From positions 1-51,133 of the forward strand of contig NZ_JAUFPS010000088.1 of assembly GCF_030409315.1 (NCBI RefSeq): 51,133 bases of DNA, read 5' to 3'. This DNA is from Mucilaginibacter flavus. GTDB lineage: Bacteria; Bacteroidota; Bacteroidia; Sphingobacteriales; Sphingobacteriaceae. Position numbers and translations under genes: made by a program. Below the pieces are notes generated by a model that ran no database searches, was not told where the DNA came from, and saw only the letters and a list, made by a program, of their open reading frames with translations. This document shows positions 34,256 through 43,476 of the stretch, piece after piece. Each line of letters begins with the position of its first letter. The first letter of the stretch is position 1.

Positions 34256-35167
34256 ATGATCAATAACATTATACATATAGAAACTATTTCAGAGATGCAT
34301 AAAATGCTTCCCGATTCAAAAGTAAAACACCCCTTAGTAGCAGTTGTGGATTTCTCCAAATATGAAGAGCAATTCTACTCAGGAATGAAATTGACTTTAG
34401 GTTTTTATTCCGTTATGTTCAAGAATTTTTGCATTAACCAAATGAAATACGGGCAGCAATCTTATGATTTTAATGAGGGCAGTTTAATTTGTATTGCTCC
34501 ACGGCAGGTTATAGCATTGGATGAGCCTTTGCAAAAAAAGGTGGATATTTCTGGATGGGGCTTATTTTTTCACCCCGATTTGATCAGGGGTACATCATTA
34601 GGCAAATTAATAAAGGATTATTCCTTTTTCTCTTATGAAATCAACGAAGCGCTTCATCTTTCGGAAAAAGAAAAGACCGTGTTATTTGACATTGTGCAGA
34701 AGGTAGATACTGAATTGTTTGAAAATATTGATAAGCACAGCCAAACATTAATAGTTTCCAATATTGAATTGTTGCTTAATTATTGTACACGGTATTACGA
34801 TCGCCAATTTATAACCAGGAAGCATGCGAATAAGGATATACTGTCAAAGGTTGAGAGCGAGTTATTAGATTACATACAATCGCCCCTGCTTAGCAAAAAA
34901 GGCTTGCCAACGGTAAAATTCCTGGCAGATAGGATGCATTTATCCGCCAACTATCTCAGTGATCTGCTTAAAAGAGAAACAGGGATGAATGCGCAGGACC
35001 GTATTCATTATTATTTGATTGAAGAAGCAAAAAGTCTTTTATTGAGTTCCAACAAATCTATCGGTGAGTTAGCTTTTTCACTTGGGTTCGAATATCCGCA
35101 ATATTTCTCCCGACTATTTAAGCAGCGGGTTGGACAAACGCCGAATGAATATCGCTCCCTCAATTGA
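34256..35167 (+). CDS. AraC family transcriptional regulator 1
   Basis: This 303-aa protein has an N-terminal sensing region and a C-terminal pair of helix-turn-helix motifs (about 215-300; first helix pair LADRMHLSANYLSDLLKRET, then IGELAFSLGFEYPQYFSRLF). It probably controls the SDR-DUF2147-membrane operon it belongs to. It is paralogous to the regulator at 50091, sharing the NEALHLS and YLSD(L/M)LK(R/Q)ETG stretches. The ligand is unknown. The first Met is taken as start; the Met at residue 14 (MHKMLPDSKVK) is a possible alternative. Confidence 0.9.
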   Translation: MINNIIHIETISEMHKMLPDSKVKHPLVAVVDFSKYEEQFYSGMKLTLGFYSVMFKNFCINQMKYGQQSYDFNEGSLICIAPRQVIALDEPLQKKVDISGWGLFFHPDLIRGTSLGKLIKDYSFFSYEINEALHLSEKEKTVLFDIVQKVDTELFENIDKHSQTLIVSNIELLLNYCTRYYDRQFITRKHANKDILSKVESELLDYIQSPLLSKKGLPTVKFLADRMHLSANYLSDLLKRETGMNAQDRIHYYLIEEAKSLLLSSNKSIGELAFSLGFEYPQYFSRLFKQRVGQTPNEYRSLN

Positions 35168-35215
35168 TAATATATAATAAACCAATGCGCTATAGATTTC
35201 GATTCACCCCGCAGG

Positions 35216-35246
35216 CAAAAAGGTTTGCAAATTGCGAACCTTTTTT
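35216..35246 (+). terminator. terminator after the SDR/AraC operon
   Basis: AAAAAGGTTTGC and GCGAACCTTTTTT form a stem with one G-U pair around the loop AAATT. It ends in six T residues. Confidence 0.75.
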
Positions 35247-35339
35247 GAAAAGCCAGGTTCAAACAACCGTTTTTTTATTCTGTTAATAAATTTCTTTAAT
35301 CAAAATTCAAGGTGGTAGTTTTGCGTTTCATTGGCGGGC

Positions 35340-35756
35340 ATGGCAATAAACACTGAACAACACTTACACCATCATCACATAAAACCAACGGCTATGCGGT
35401 TGTTGGTGTTAAATTTTCTGTTAAAACGTAAGGCAGCTATTAGTCTTAACGATATAGAAAAGGCTATACAGCCCGCAGATCGGATTACCATTTATCGTAC
35501 GCTTAAAACTTTCGAAGAAAAGGGACTTGTACACCTCATTGATGATGGTACTGGCACGCATAAGTATGCCCTTTGCGATGATACTTGCGGTCCTGAAGAG
35601 CACAATGACCTGCATGTTCATTTTTATTGTAACGGTTGCCATGAAACTTACTGCCTTCCCAATTCAAAATTACCTCAGATAGACCTGCCTGAAGGGTTTG
35701 GTTACTCCGAAATGAACCTTGTTGTAAAAGGATATTGCGACAAATGTAAACCCTGA
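35340..35756 (+). CDS. Fur family metal-responsive repressor
   Basis: This 138-aa protein has the Fur fold: an N-terminal winged helix (about 15-75, ITIYRTLKTFEEKGLVHLI) and a C-terminal dimerisation part. Two CxxC pairs, Cys97/Cys100 and Cys133/Cys136, form the structural zinc site, and HVHF (92-95) supplies metal-binding His. A cluster HLHHHH sits at residues 8-13, unusual for the family. It lies directly before an MgtA-type ATPase and a porin, with a palindrome over the downstream -33 element, so it probably represses them in response to a metal. ATG 35340 is preferred to TTG 35331. Whether it senses Zn, Fe or Mn is not decided by sequence. Confidence 0.88.
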   Translation: MAINTEQHLHHHHIKPTAMRLLVLNFLLKRKAAISLNDIEKAIQPADRITIYRTLKTFEEKGLVHLIDDGTGTHKYALCDDTCGPEEHNDLHVHFYCNGCHETYCLPNSKLPQIDLPEGFGYSEMNLVVKGYCDKCKP

Positions 35757-35796
35757 ACAATGCAATTGCGTTGCATTGTTTTCTTTCCCACCTTTG
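35756..35796 (+). promoter_or_regulatory. palindromic operator overlapping a promoter for the ATPase/porin genes
   Basis: AACAATGCAA (35756-35765) and TTGCATTGTT (35771-35780) are perfect 10-bp inverted repeats 5 bp apart. TTG at 35766-35768 lies inside them and stands 20 bp before CACCTTTG (35789-35796), a -7 box with one mismatch. This is the usual -33/-7 spacing. The palindrome begins at the last base of the Fur-family stop and would hide the -33 element when bound. It could also be a weak terminator, since T-rich sequence follows. Confidence 0.5.
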
Positions 35797-35912
35797 CGCC
35801 ATTAAAAAACAATAAAATGGATACTGGTCCAAGTAGTAATCAACATTATTTAATCAACATCTCCTGACGGGCTACCTCTTTTAAGCTGGCCCGACGGGGC
35901 AACGCTACATTT

Positions 35913-38600
35913 ATGCTTAAAAGAAAAAACATCAACAACAGCCCTCAATACAAAGGGCTTAACCAGGCGGCAGAACTTCAACTCAAAAATATCGCCGGTG
36001 CCTGCAAAACACAATGCTTTGGTTTATTGGATACGCGTGAGCAAGGTTTGAGTAAAGCGGAGGCACGTTCACGCTTCCTCATTCATGGTGCAAATGAGGT
36101 ATCGCACGAGAAAGCCCCCGGCTGGTACATTCAATTGCTACAGGCCTTTGTCAACCCCTTTATTGGCGTATTAGTTGTATTAGCGGCAATTTCAATAATT
36201 ACAGATGTGGTAATCCAGGCTCCTGCTGATAGGGATTTTTCTACGGTGGCCATTATCTGTATTATGGTTACATTAAGTGTACTATTACGGTTCATTCAGG
36301 AATATCGCAGTAACCAGGCAGCAGAAAAGCTTAAATCTATGGTTAAAACTACTGCCACCGTTGTACGATACGGCGAGGATAAGCAAGAGATTGATATAAA
36401 AGAACTGGTACCCGGTGATATTATTCAATTGGCCGCAGGTGACATGATTCCGGCAGATATACGCGTCCTGCAATCAAAAGACCTGTTTGTAAGCCAGGCT
36501 ATGTTAACCGGAGAATCGGTACCAGCCGAAAAAATAGCAGATGCAAACCCTTCGCCCGAAAAAATATCCGTTCTGGAGCTTAACAATAGCTGTTTTATGG
36601 GTACAAACGTGGTGAGCGGTAGCGCAACCGCGGTAATAGTGAATACGGGCGATAAAACGTATTTCGGTTCATTATCTAAGTCGCTGGTAGGCAAACGGGC
36701 CGAAACCAGTTTTGATAAAGGTGTTAATAGTGTAAGCTGGCTGCTTATCCGTTTCATGCTGGTGATGGTACCCGCCGTGATGCTGCTTAACGGTTTTACC
36801 AAACACAACTGGCTCGAAGCCTTCTTGTTCGGCTTGTCTATAGCGGTAGGGTTAACGCCAGAAATGTTGCCCATGATAGTTACCGCCAACCTTGCAAAAG
36901 GCGCGGTGAATATGTCAAAGCGCAAAGTTGTTGTAAAACGATTGAACGCGATTCAAAATATCGGTGCGATGGATGTTTTGTGTACGGATAAAACCGGTAC
37001 TCTAACAATGGATAAGATTGTGCTGGAAAGACATTTGAATGTGTTTGGTGCGGAAGATAATGAAGTAATGAAATGGGCATACCTCAACAGCTATCACCAA
37101 ACCGGATTAAAAAACTTGTTGGATATTGCCGTATTGGAGCATGTACATGAACATGCCTGCCTGCACGAGGGCGAAAACTACGAGAAGATAGATGAGATCC
37201 CATTTGATTTTCAGCGCAGGCGAATGTCTGTTATTCTTCGGGAGAAAGGTGATAAGCACCTGTTAATTTGCAAAGGCGCGGTTGAGGAAATGCTTGACCT
37301 GTGTACCTGGGCATTCGATCCGGGAGAAGATAACAAGTTACAAATTGCCGGTGACAAACTTATTCCAATGGATGAGCAAATGCGCAAAACCGTGTTACAT
37401 CAATCGAAGAAATTGAATGAGGAAGGTTTGCGTGTATTGCTGGTTGCGGTAAAAGAGTTTGATGAACGCCCTTTAACATATTCGGTAGAGGATGAAAAAG
37501 ACATGATACTTACCGGTTTTGTAGGCTTCCTTGACCCGGCAAAACCATCTGCCAAACCCGCTATACAGGCATTACACAACCTGGGAGTGCAAATTAAGGT
37601 ATTGACTGGCGATAACGAGATAGTAACCAAAAAGATATGTAACGATGTGGGTATCCCTGTTAACGAGATATTAATGGGGAAGGACCTGGAAAACATGAGT
37701 GACGATGTGTTGAAGGTAAAGATAGATGCTGTTAATATCCTTGCAAAACTTAGCCCCTTGCAAAAAGCACGGGTGGTAAAGCTATTACAGGAAAAGGGGC
37801 ATACTGTTGGTTTTATGGGCGATGGTATTAATGACGCTGCCGCGTTACGGGATGCCGATGTAGGCATCTCGGTTGATACAGCAGTTGATATTGCTAAAGA
37901 AAGCGCTGATATCATTCTGCTGGAAAAAGATCTGATGGTATTGCGCAAGGGCGTAATATATGGCCGCCGTACATTCGGCAATATTATTAAGTATATCAAA
38001 ATGACCGCCAGCAGCAATTTTGGCAATATGTTTAGTATGCTTGGTGCCAGTGTTTTACTGCCCTTTTTGCCCATGCTGCCTATACAAATATTGGTGCAGA
38101 ACTTATTGTACGATATTTCGCAAATATCTATTCCATGGGATACAATGGATAGCGAGTTTATCGAAAAACCCCAGAAATGGGATGCAAGCGGCATCAGTAA
38201 GTTTATGGTTTACATAGGGCCAATCAGTTCCATATTTGATTATGCCACGTTTGCGGTAATGTGGTTTGTATTTAAAGCAAATTCAACCGCGCATCAAAGT
38301 GTTTTTCAAAGCGGTTGGTTTATTGAAGGGCTGCTATCGCAAACCCTGATAGTACACATGATACGTACCCGCAAGGTGCCTTTTATACAAAGTTGGGCGG
38401 CGGCTCCCGTAGTGGCATTAACATCGCTCATTATGTTGGCAGGTATAGCGTTGCCTTTTTCGCCGCTGGCATCTGTGCTTAAAATGCAGCCTTTGTCGCT
38501 AAGTTATTTTCCGTGGTTGTTTACCATTTTGATAATGTATTGTGTGTTTACACAATTTATCAAAAATTGGTTCATCAATAAATTTCATCACTGGCTGTAA
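35913..38600 (+). CDS. mgtA: magnesium-translocating P-type ATPase (MgtA-like)
   Basis: This 895-aa P-type ATPase has the phosphorylated Asp359 in DKTGTLT, the actuator motif TGES, the hinge GDGINDAAALRDADVG and about ten transmembrane helices. SYHQTGLKNLLD in the nucleotide-binding domain is typical of MgtA/MgtB, which bring Mg2+ into the cell. The N-terminal 90 residues are the usual soluble extension. Placement behind a Fur-family gene is not the usual MgtA regulation, so transport of another divalent ion (Zn, Mn, Ni) should be considered. It is followed 114 bp later by an OprB-type porin gene on the same strand. Confidence 0.88.
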   Translation: MLKRKNINNSPQYKGLNQAAELQLKNIAGACKTQCFGLLDTREQGLSKAEARSRFLIHGANEVSHEKAPGWYIQLLQAFVNPFIGVLVVLAAISIITDVVIQAPADRDFSTVAIICIMVTLSVLLRFIQEYRSNQAAEKLKSMVKTTATVVRYGEDKQEIDIKELVPGDIIQLAAGDMIPADIRVLQSKDLFVSQAMLTGESVPAEKIADANPSPEKISVLELNNSCFMGTNVVSGSATAVIVNTGDKTYFGSLSKSLVGKRAETSFDKGVNSVSWLLIRFMLVMVPAVMLLNGFTKHNWLEAFLFGLSIAVGLTPEMLPMIVTANLAKGAVNMSKRKVVVKRLNAIQNIGAMDVLCTDKTGTLTMDKIVLERHLNVFGAEDNEVMKWAYLNSYHQTGLKNLLDIAVLEHVHEHACLHEGENYEKIDEIPFDFQRRRMSVILREKGDKHLLICKGAVEEMLDLCTWAFDPGEDNKLQIAGDKLIPMDEQMRKTVLHQSKKLNEEGLRVLLVAVKEFDERPLTYSVEDEKDMILTGFVGFLDPAKPSAKPAIQALHNLGVQIKVLTGDNEIVTKKICNDVGIPVNEILMGKDLENMSDDVLKVKIDAVNILAKLSPLQKARVVKLLQEKGHTVGFMGDGINDAAALRDADVGISVDTAVDIAKESADIILLEKDLMVLRKGVIYGRRTFGNIIKYIKMTASSNFGNMFSMLGASVLLPFLPMLPIQILVQNLLYDISQISIPWDTMDSEFIEKPQKWDASGISKFMVYIGPISSIFDYATFAVMWFVFKANSTAHQSVFQSGWFIEGLLSQTLIVHMIRTRKVPFIQSWAAAPVVALTSLIMLAGIALPFSPLASVLKMQPLSLSYFPWLFTILIMYCVFTQFIKNWFINKFHHWL

Positions 38601-38714
38601 AACCGGCACACCGGCGCGGGCAAATCGTTGGTATAGGCACAGCCTGCGCCCCTGAGTTAATAGATTACTTCATCAACAAATTGAAAAAACGATTTCAAAA
38701 AAATAAATTTTATC

Positions 38715-40031
38715 ATGAAACTGTATACACTTTCCATATTGGCAATATTATGTTTAATCTTCGGTGCTAATGCCTTTGCGCAGGATACCGTAAAACAGCA
38801 GCGCTTCAGCTTTCATTTTCAACAAACCGTCATCACCCAAAATAAGCCTGCTTTTAATGCGGCCTACTCCGGGAAAAACAGCCTGTCGCCATCTGCAGAA
38901 ACACAATCGTCAATCACTTCTACTTTTTATGGTGCAGCGCGCTTATGGCCAGGCGCTACAGCTGTTTTTAATCCCGAATTGTCTGGCGGCTCTGGTTTAA
39001 GCAAAACAGAGGGGATAGCAGGTTTCCCTAACGGTGAAACATTCCGGGTAAATAGCGTAGCGCCATCAATCTATATCGCACGCTTATACCTTACCCAGAT
39101 GTTTCAATGGGGAAAAGAAAAAGATACCCTCACCGACGATAATAACCAACCGGCAGGATTACAGAGTAAAAGATATTTTTCTGTTACTGCCGGCAAATTT
39201 GGCATGGCCGATTTTTTCGACGGTAATCAATTCAGCCATGATCCACGCGTTCAATTCATGAATTGGTCATTGATGGATAATGGTGCATGGGATTATCCGG
39301 CCAATACCCGCGGATATGTTTTGGGTTTATACACAGCGTTGGGACAACCTACCTGGACTTTGCGATTTGCATTGACGATGAGTGTAACGCAAGCAAACTC
39401 ATCTACCTGGGACGCGAAGATTGCTAAAGCCAACACACAGACCATCGAGTTTGAAAAACGTTATAGCATAGCAGGCCAGGCGGGTACTTTGCGTTTGATG
39501 AGTTTTTTAAATAATGGCAAAATGGGTAGTTACCGGGAAGCGCTGCAACTTTATCCTGCGGCCCCGGTGGTTGATACTACCCAGCGTTACGGCCGCCACA
39601 AATATGGTTTCGGCATAAACGCAGATCAATACTTAACCAAAGATTTTGGTGTGTTTGCTAAAGCCAGCTGGAACGACGGGCATACCGAAACCTGGTATTT
39701 TACCGAGATTGACCGTTCATTAAGCTTTGGGGGAAGGTTGAATGGTACATCCTGGCACCGCAAAGATGATGAAGTAGCTTTAGCGTTTGTGGTTAACGGC
39801 CTATCTCCTGAACACCGCGACTACCTGGCGGCCGGAGGTTATGGCTTTATCATTGGCGATGGTAAGCTTAATTATTCCCCGGAAATGATCGCGGAGTTTT
39901 ATTACAAGATTAATGCTTATCAAAAGAAACTTTGGTTATCACCAGATTATCAGTTTATTCTGCATCCGGCTTATAACGCCGACCGTGGACCGGTAAACGT
40001 GTTTGGTGTGAGGGCGCATGTGGCGTTTTAA
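38715..40031 (+). CDS. OprB-like carbohydrate-selective porin family protein
   Basis: This 438-aa outer-membrane protein has a signal peptide ending GANAFAQ (residue 23), followed by strands with alternating hydrophobic residues, ending VFGVRAHVAF with terminal Phe as usual for outer-membrane barrels. Stretches such as FFDGNQFSHDPRVQFMNWSLMDNGAWDYP match the OprB family. In this setting, behind a Fur-family repressor and a P-type ATPase, it may serve ion or small-molecule entry. The gap after the ATPase gene is 114 bp, so it may share that transcript. A terminator follows at 40112. Confidence 0.8.
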   Translation: MKLYTLSILAILCLIFGANAFAQDTVKQQRFSFHFQQTVITQNKPAFNAAYSGKNSLSPSAETQSSITSTFYGAARLWPGATAVFNPELSGGSGLSKTEGIAGFPNGETFRVNSVAPSIYIARLYLTQMFQWGKEKDTLTDDNNQPAGLQSKRYFSVTAGKFGMADFFDGNQFSHDPRVQFMNWSLMDNGAWDYPANTRGYVLGLYTALGQPTWTLRFALTMSVTQANSSTWDAKIAKANTQTIEFEKRYSIAGQAGTLRLMSFLNNGKMGSYREALQLYPAAPVVDTTQRYGRHKYGFGINADQYLTKDFGVFAKASWNDGHTETWYFTEIDRSLSFGGRLNGTSWHRKDDEVALAFVVNGLSPEHRDYLAAGGYGFIIGDGKLNYSPEMIAEFYYKINAYQKKLWLSPDYQFILHPAYNADRGPVNVFGVRAHVAF

Positions 40032-40111
40032 TTGCGAAATATTCGCTTTATAACATGCAAAACTCCTTCAAAATGTTTTAATAGATTTACTTTTACGCAG
40101 CTATAAAACCC

Positions 40112-40150
40112 AAAAAAGTGCGATGAAGTGTAACTCCATCGCACTTTTAT
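40112..40150 (+). terminator. terminator after the porin gene
   Basis: AAAAGTGCGATG (40114-40125) and CATCGCACTTTT (40137-40148) form a 12-bp stem with the sequence AAGTGTAACTC in the loop. The rest of 40032-40267 shows no gene. Confidence 0.8.
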
Positions 40151-40267
40151 TATTTATGCCCGTAATAATATTACCAGTATGCCTGAGTAAGAAAAATTGC
40201 CTTTTGTTGATGTTGTCTCTAACAACGTGGTTTCGGTATGTTGCGGTGAAGAATACTGCCAATCAAT

Positions 40268-40984
40268 CTATCTTCCCGCCGCCTTCTCTGCGTCATTATT
40301 GTATCTTTTCACGGCCTCATACAGTCCCTTTTTTTCGACATACTCGGTAGCCTTGGCGTTACCGGTAACAATTTTCAACACGTTTTCTTTTGATAATTTT
40401 TCGATGGGGCCATCATTCAGTTGTATGCCAATTATTTCGGCATCGACAAAGCCCATTTTAGGTGCGCTAAATGCGGGGAAGCTAACTACCTTAAGATAGT
40501 TGCCGCTTTTGGCATAAATATTTATGGCGCCTGTCATTACTTTTACAGTCCATCCGCTATCAGATGGTAAGCCGTATTTCGCTTCTTCATTACCCTGAGC
40601 ATCTGTTACCAATGCAGCTATGTTTGACGTTTGATCCGGATAAATTTTCTGAAAACGATGCGCGCTATCTGCTTTTGGGAATTTTTTATCTACAAATACC
40701 AGGAAATTCTTATGCAAAACGGTATCCAAAAACATGTATGACTTGATTGTTTTTCTTTGACCGTCCTTTAGTGTCACGATATATCCTTGCCCTTGCCCTG
40801 CATTTTTTCGCCAATTTCCATACATGTTCATTTGCATTAGCTGCATTTGCTGGGTCATCAATTGTTGATTTTGCTGTGCTCTGAATGCGGCCATCCCGGG
40901 ATATTGGGCGTATGCGTTATAAGCAGAAAGTCCGGATAAAATAATGATGGTAAAAAAGAGGATGGTGCTACGGGCGTTTGGCAT
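40268..40984 (-). CDS. exported protein, unknown function
   Basis: This 238-aa protein has a signal peptide (STILFFTIIILSGLSAYNAYAQ), a Gln/Met-rich segment at about residues 30-52 (QQNQQLMTQQMQLMQMNMYG), and a soluble part of about 180 residues. I do not recognise a family. The Gln-rich segment could be low-complexity or helical. The start at 40984 is supported by an exact -7 box at 41005-41012; the longer frame to 41035 would start upstream of it. Confidence 0.7.
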   Translation of the reverse strand: MPNARSTILFFTIIILSGLSAYNAYAQYPGMAAFRAQQNQQLMTQQMQLMQMNMYGNWRKNAGQGQGYIVTLKDGQRKTIKSYMFLDTVLHKNFLVFVDKKFPKADSAHRFQKIYPDQTSNIAALVTDAQGNEEAKYGLPSDSGWTVKVMTGAINIYAKSGNYLKVVSFPAFSAPKMGFVDAEIIGIQLNDGPIEKLSKENVLKIVTGNAKATEYVEKKGLYEAVKRYNNDAEKAAGR

Positions 40985-41004
40985 GATAAGGATATTTTGC
41001 TGTA

Positions 41005-41012
41005 CAAATATA
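41005..41012 (-). promoter_or_regulatory. -7 box for the 40984 gene
   Basis: The minus strand reads TATATTTG. It predicts initiation near 40999 and a leader of about 15 nt. Confidence 0.5.
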
Positions 41013-41219
41013 AATATGTAAGCATAAGATATCAAACCTTGTATAACATGCTAATATCATATTGGAAGTTATTTATTCAACAAAAAAACACTTCCATCGC
41101 CATGTCATAAAGCATAAAAATCATTGTTTTTGTTGCGGATAATACCTACGCTTGCCGCGGATTACGATAGCGTAACAAACCTTAAATCTTTCCATATCTA
41201 TCATAAACAAAACACTAAC

Positions 41220-42167
41220 ATGAGCAATCTTAAATACCAGGCCGGGCATGAGCTGAAAAAAGCCGCGCTCAATATTACAGCCAAAAATTACGTACTAAAT
41301 AATCCGGTATTGTTCAATCTTTTATTAAAAGGTGCCCGGCGTTACATTGGGGGGCAAAACCTGGCCGAAGTTATTGCCACCGTAAAGCAAACCAATAGCA
41401 GCGGCATCCCCGTAGCTGTTGAATTTATGGGCGAAAGTGTGGCATCTGCCGCCGAAGCCAATGAGGCTACAACCGAGTTTCTTGAACTAATTGAAACTAT
41501 TAAGGCAGATAAACTTTCGTCGTTTGTTGCATTGGATTTATCGCATATTGGTTTATCCGTCAGTCTGGAGCTGGCTTTTACCAATTTGTTGCAATTGGCC
41601 GAGGCTACAAAAAACACCCCAATTGAGCTGATCATCAGTGCCGAGGGGGTAGAACGGACCAACGATGTGCTGGATATTTTTAGTAAAGCTTCGCCACTGT
41701 ACCCGCAACTTGGTATAACGGTACAGGCTTATTTACACCGCAGTATGGGCGATTTGGAAAATCTTATAAATAACACACAAGGTAGAATAAGGTTGGTAAA
41801 AGGCGCTTTCGCGGCACCCGAAGATTTGATTCTTCAACGTGGCGACGCGCTTGATGCCCGGTACCTGCAACTGGTTGAGTTGTTGCTGATAAACAATCGT
41901 AAATGCGCTATCGCTTCACATCACGATAAAATTCACAGCGCGGTTAAAGAGCTGCTAAAGCTGCATGAAACACCTGCCGAATTGTACGAGTTTGAGATGC
42001 TTTACGGCATACAGGAAGAATTGCTTAAAAGCCTGCAGGCAAGCGGTTATCCCTGTCGCCAGTACATTGTATATGGTAGGGAATGGTATTTATATTTATG
42101 CAACCGCATAGCCGAATATCCCGATAACCTGTTCCGGTTTTTAATAGATGTTTTGAAACAGGATTGA
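41220..42167 (+). CDS. proline dehydrogenase-like protein
   Basis: This 315-aa protein has a TIM-barrel fold of the PRODH family, which oxidises proline with FAD. Matching stretches are RIRLVKGAF (about 229), IASHHDKIHS, YEFEMLYGI and YIVYGREWYLYLCNRIAEYP near the end. The canonical final motif has two adjacent Arg that bind the proline carboxylate (RRxxERPxN); here the first is Asn (CNRIAEYPDN). The length matches monofunctional PRODH. With pruA at 17306 it could complete proline to glutamate, but the altered motif leaves room for a related substrate. Start 41220 is chosen because the first 32 residues of the longer frame have no PRODH-like features. Confidence 0.75.
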   Translation: MSNLKYQAGHELKKAALNITAKNYVLNNPVLFNLLLKGARRYIGGQNLAEVIATVKQTNSSGIPVAVEFMGESVASAAEANEATTEFLELIETIKADKLSSFVALDLSHIGLSVSLELAFTNLLQLAEATKNTPIELIISAEGVERTNDVLDIFSKASPLYPQLGITVQAYLHRSMGDLENLINNTQGRIRLVKGAFAAPEDLILQRGDALDARYLQLVELLLINNRKCAIASHHDKIHSAVKELLKLHETPAELYEFEMLYGIQEELLKSLQASGYPCRQYIVYGREWYLYLCNRIAEYPDNLFRFLIDVLKQD

Positions 42168-42246
42168 TTGGTAGTGCTTTTTGTCGTCGCAATAACATAT
42201 TCTTAAAATAAATGTTTAAACATGTATATTTATTATCCCGATCATT

Positions 42247-42254
42247 TACCTTTG
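42247..42254 (+). promoter_or_regulatory. -7 box for the 42284 gene
   Basis: TACCTTTG is an exact TAnnTTTG, giving initiation near 42260 and a leader of about 24 nt. Confidence 0.55.
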
Positions 42255-42283
42255 TATAGGCTAATTGAAAGCCTCAAAAATTT

Positions 42284-43306
42284 ATGAAAAAGATAGGATT
42301 TTTATCGTTTGGACATTGGGCCAATCATCCTTCATATAAAGCCCGCACGGCAAGCGATACACTCTTACAGTCGATAGATCTGGCTGTGGCTGCCGAGGAG
42401 CTTGGTGTAGATGGCGCGTACTTTAGGGTGCATCATTTCGCGTCGCAACTGGCTTCGCCGTTTCCATTGCTATCGGCCATTGGTGCCAAAACCAGTAAAA
42501 TTGAAATAGGTACCGGGGTAATTGACATGCGTTATGAAAACCCGCTGTATATGGTGGAGGATGCCGGGGCTGCCGACCTGATTTCGGGCCACCGCTTACA
42601 ACTGGGCATTAGCAGGGGATCGCCGGAACAGGTGATTGATGGCTGGCGTTACTTTGGCTATGAGCCGGCGGAGGGTGAAACTGATGCCGACATGGGCCGC
42701 AATAAGGCATTACAATTTTTAGATAAGCTGAAAGGCGAAGGCTTTGCCACGCCTAACCCATACCCAATGTTCCCTAATCCGCCGGGATTGCTCCGTTTAG
42801 AGCCGCACTCGGCAGGCTTGCGCGAACGGATCTGGTGGGGCGCGGCATCAAACGCCACCGCGGTTTGGGCGGCCGAAAACGGAATGCACCTGCAAAGCTC
42901 CACCCTTAAGTTTGATGAAAACGGCAAGCCTTTTCACGTGCAGCAGGCCGAGCAGATCAGGCTATACAAGGAAGCCTGGAAAAAAGCAGGGCACAAACGC
43001 GAGCCGAGGGTATCGGTAAGCAGATCGATATTCGCGTTGGTGAACGATGAAGACAGGTATTTGTTTGGAAGGGAATCGGGCCAGTCTGATAAATTCGGTT
43101 ACATTGAAGCAGACAAACGCGCCATATTTGGCCGAAGCTACGCCGCCGAGCCAGATCAACTGATTAAAGAACTGGCGCAGGACGAAGCCATACAGGAAGC
43201 AGACACCGTGCTTTTAACCATACCTAATACATTGGGTGTTGATTACAATGTGCATGTACTGGAAGCCATATTAAAACACGTAGCACCTGGATTGGGCTGG
43301 AAATAA
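42284..43306 (+). CDS. LLM class flavin-dependent oxidoreductase
   Basis: This 340-aa protein has the luciferase-like monooxygenase (TIM-barrel) fold: KIGFLSFGHWANH at the start, AEELGVDGAYFRVHHFAS (about 37-54), then IEIGTGVIDMRYENPLYMVEDAG, and LGISRGSPEQ. Such enzymes use reduced flavin to oxidise small organics; the substrate here is not evident. The Asn, His and Arg around the flavin site are typical of the family. It is monocistronic with its own -7 box and terminator. Confidence 0.88.
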   Translation: MKKIGFLSFGHWANHPSYKARTASDTLLQSIDLAVAAEELGVDGAYFRVHHFASQLASPFPLLSAIGAKTSKIEIGTGVIDMRYENPLYMVEDAGAADLISGHRLQLGISRGSPEQVIDGWRYFGYEPAEGETDADMGRNKALQFLDKLKGEGFATPNPYPMFPNPPGLLRLEPHSAGLRERIWWGAASNATAVWAAENGMHLQSSTLKFDENGKPFHVQQAEQIRLYKEAWKKAGHKREPRVSVSRSIFALVNDEDRYLFGRESGQSDKFGYIEADKRAIFGRSYAAEPDQLIKELAQDEAIQEADTVLLTIPNTLGVDYNVHVLEAILKHVAPGLGWK

Positions 43307-43330
43307 TTGATTTTGTGAGGTAGATGGATT

Positions 43331-43359
43331 AAGCCTGGCGATTTTCGTCGGGCTTTTTT
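43331..43359 (+). terminator. terminator after the LLM oxidoreductase gene
   Basis: AAGCCTGGCGA and TCGTCGGGCTT pair (with G-U pairs and one mismatch) around a short loop, and six T residues follow. Confidence 0.65.
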
Positions 43360-43476
43360 GTGCTTTTTAGGGAATTTTTGAAAACGAACAAATAAAGCTA
43401 TTATATCCCCAACGTCATCACTGTAAATATAAAACCTCGGACGCGTTGAAAGTGTGAATGACGTAGATCACATGGC

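Noticed and set aside
40123..40499. overlapping plus-strand ORFs (75 and 100 aa)
   Set aside because: They overlap the exported protein gene on the minus strand, which has a signal peptide and a promoter, and they show no domain.
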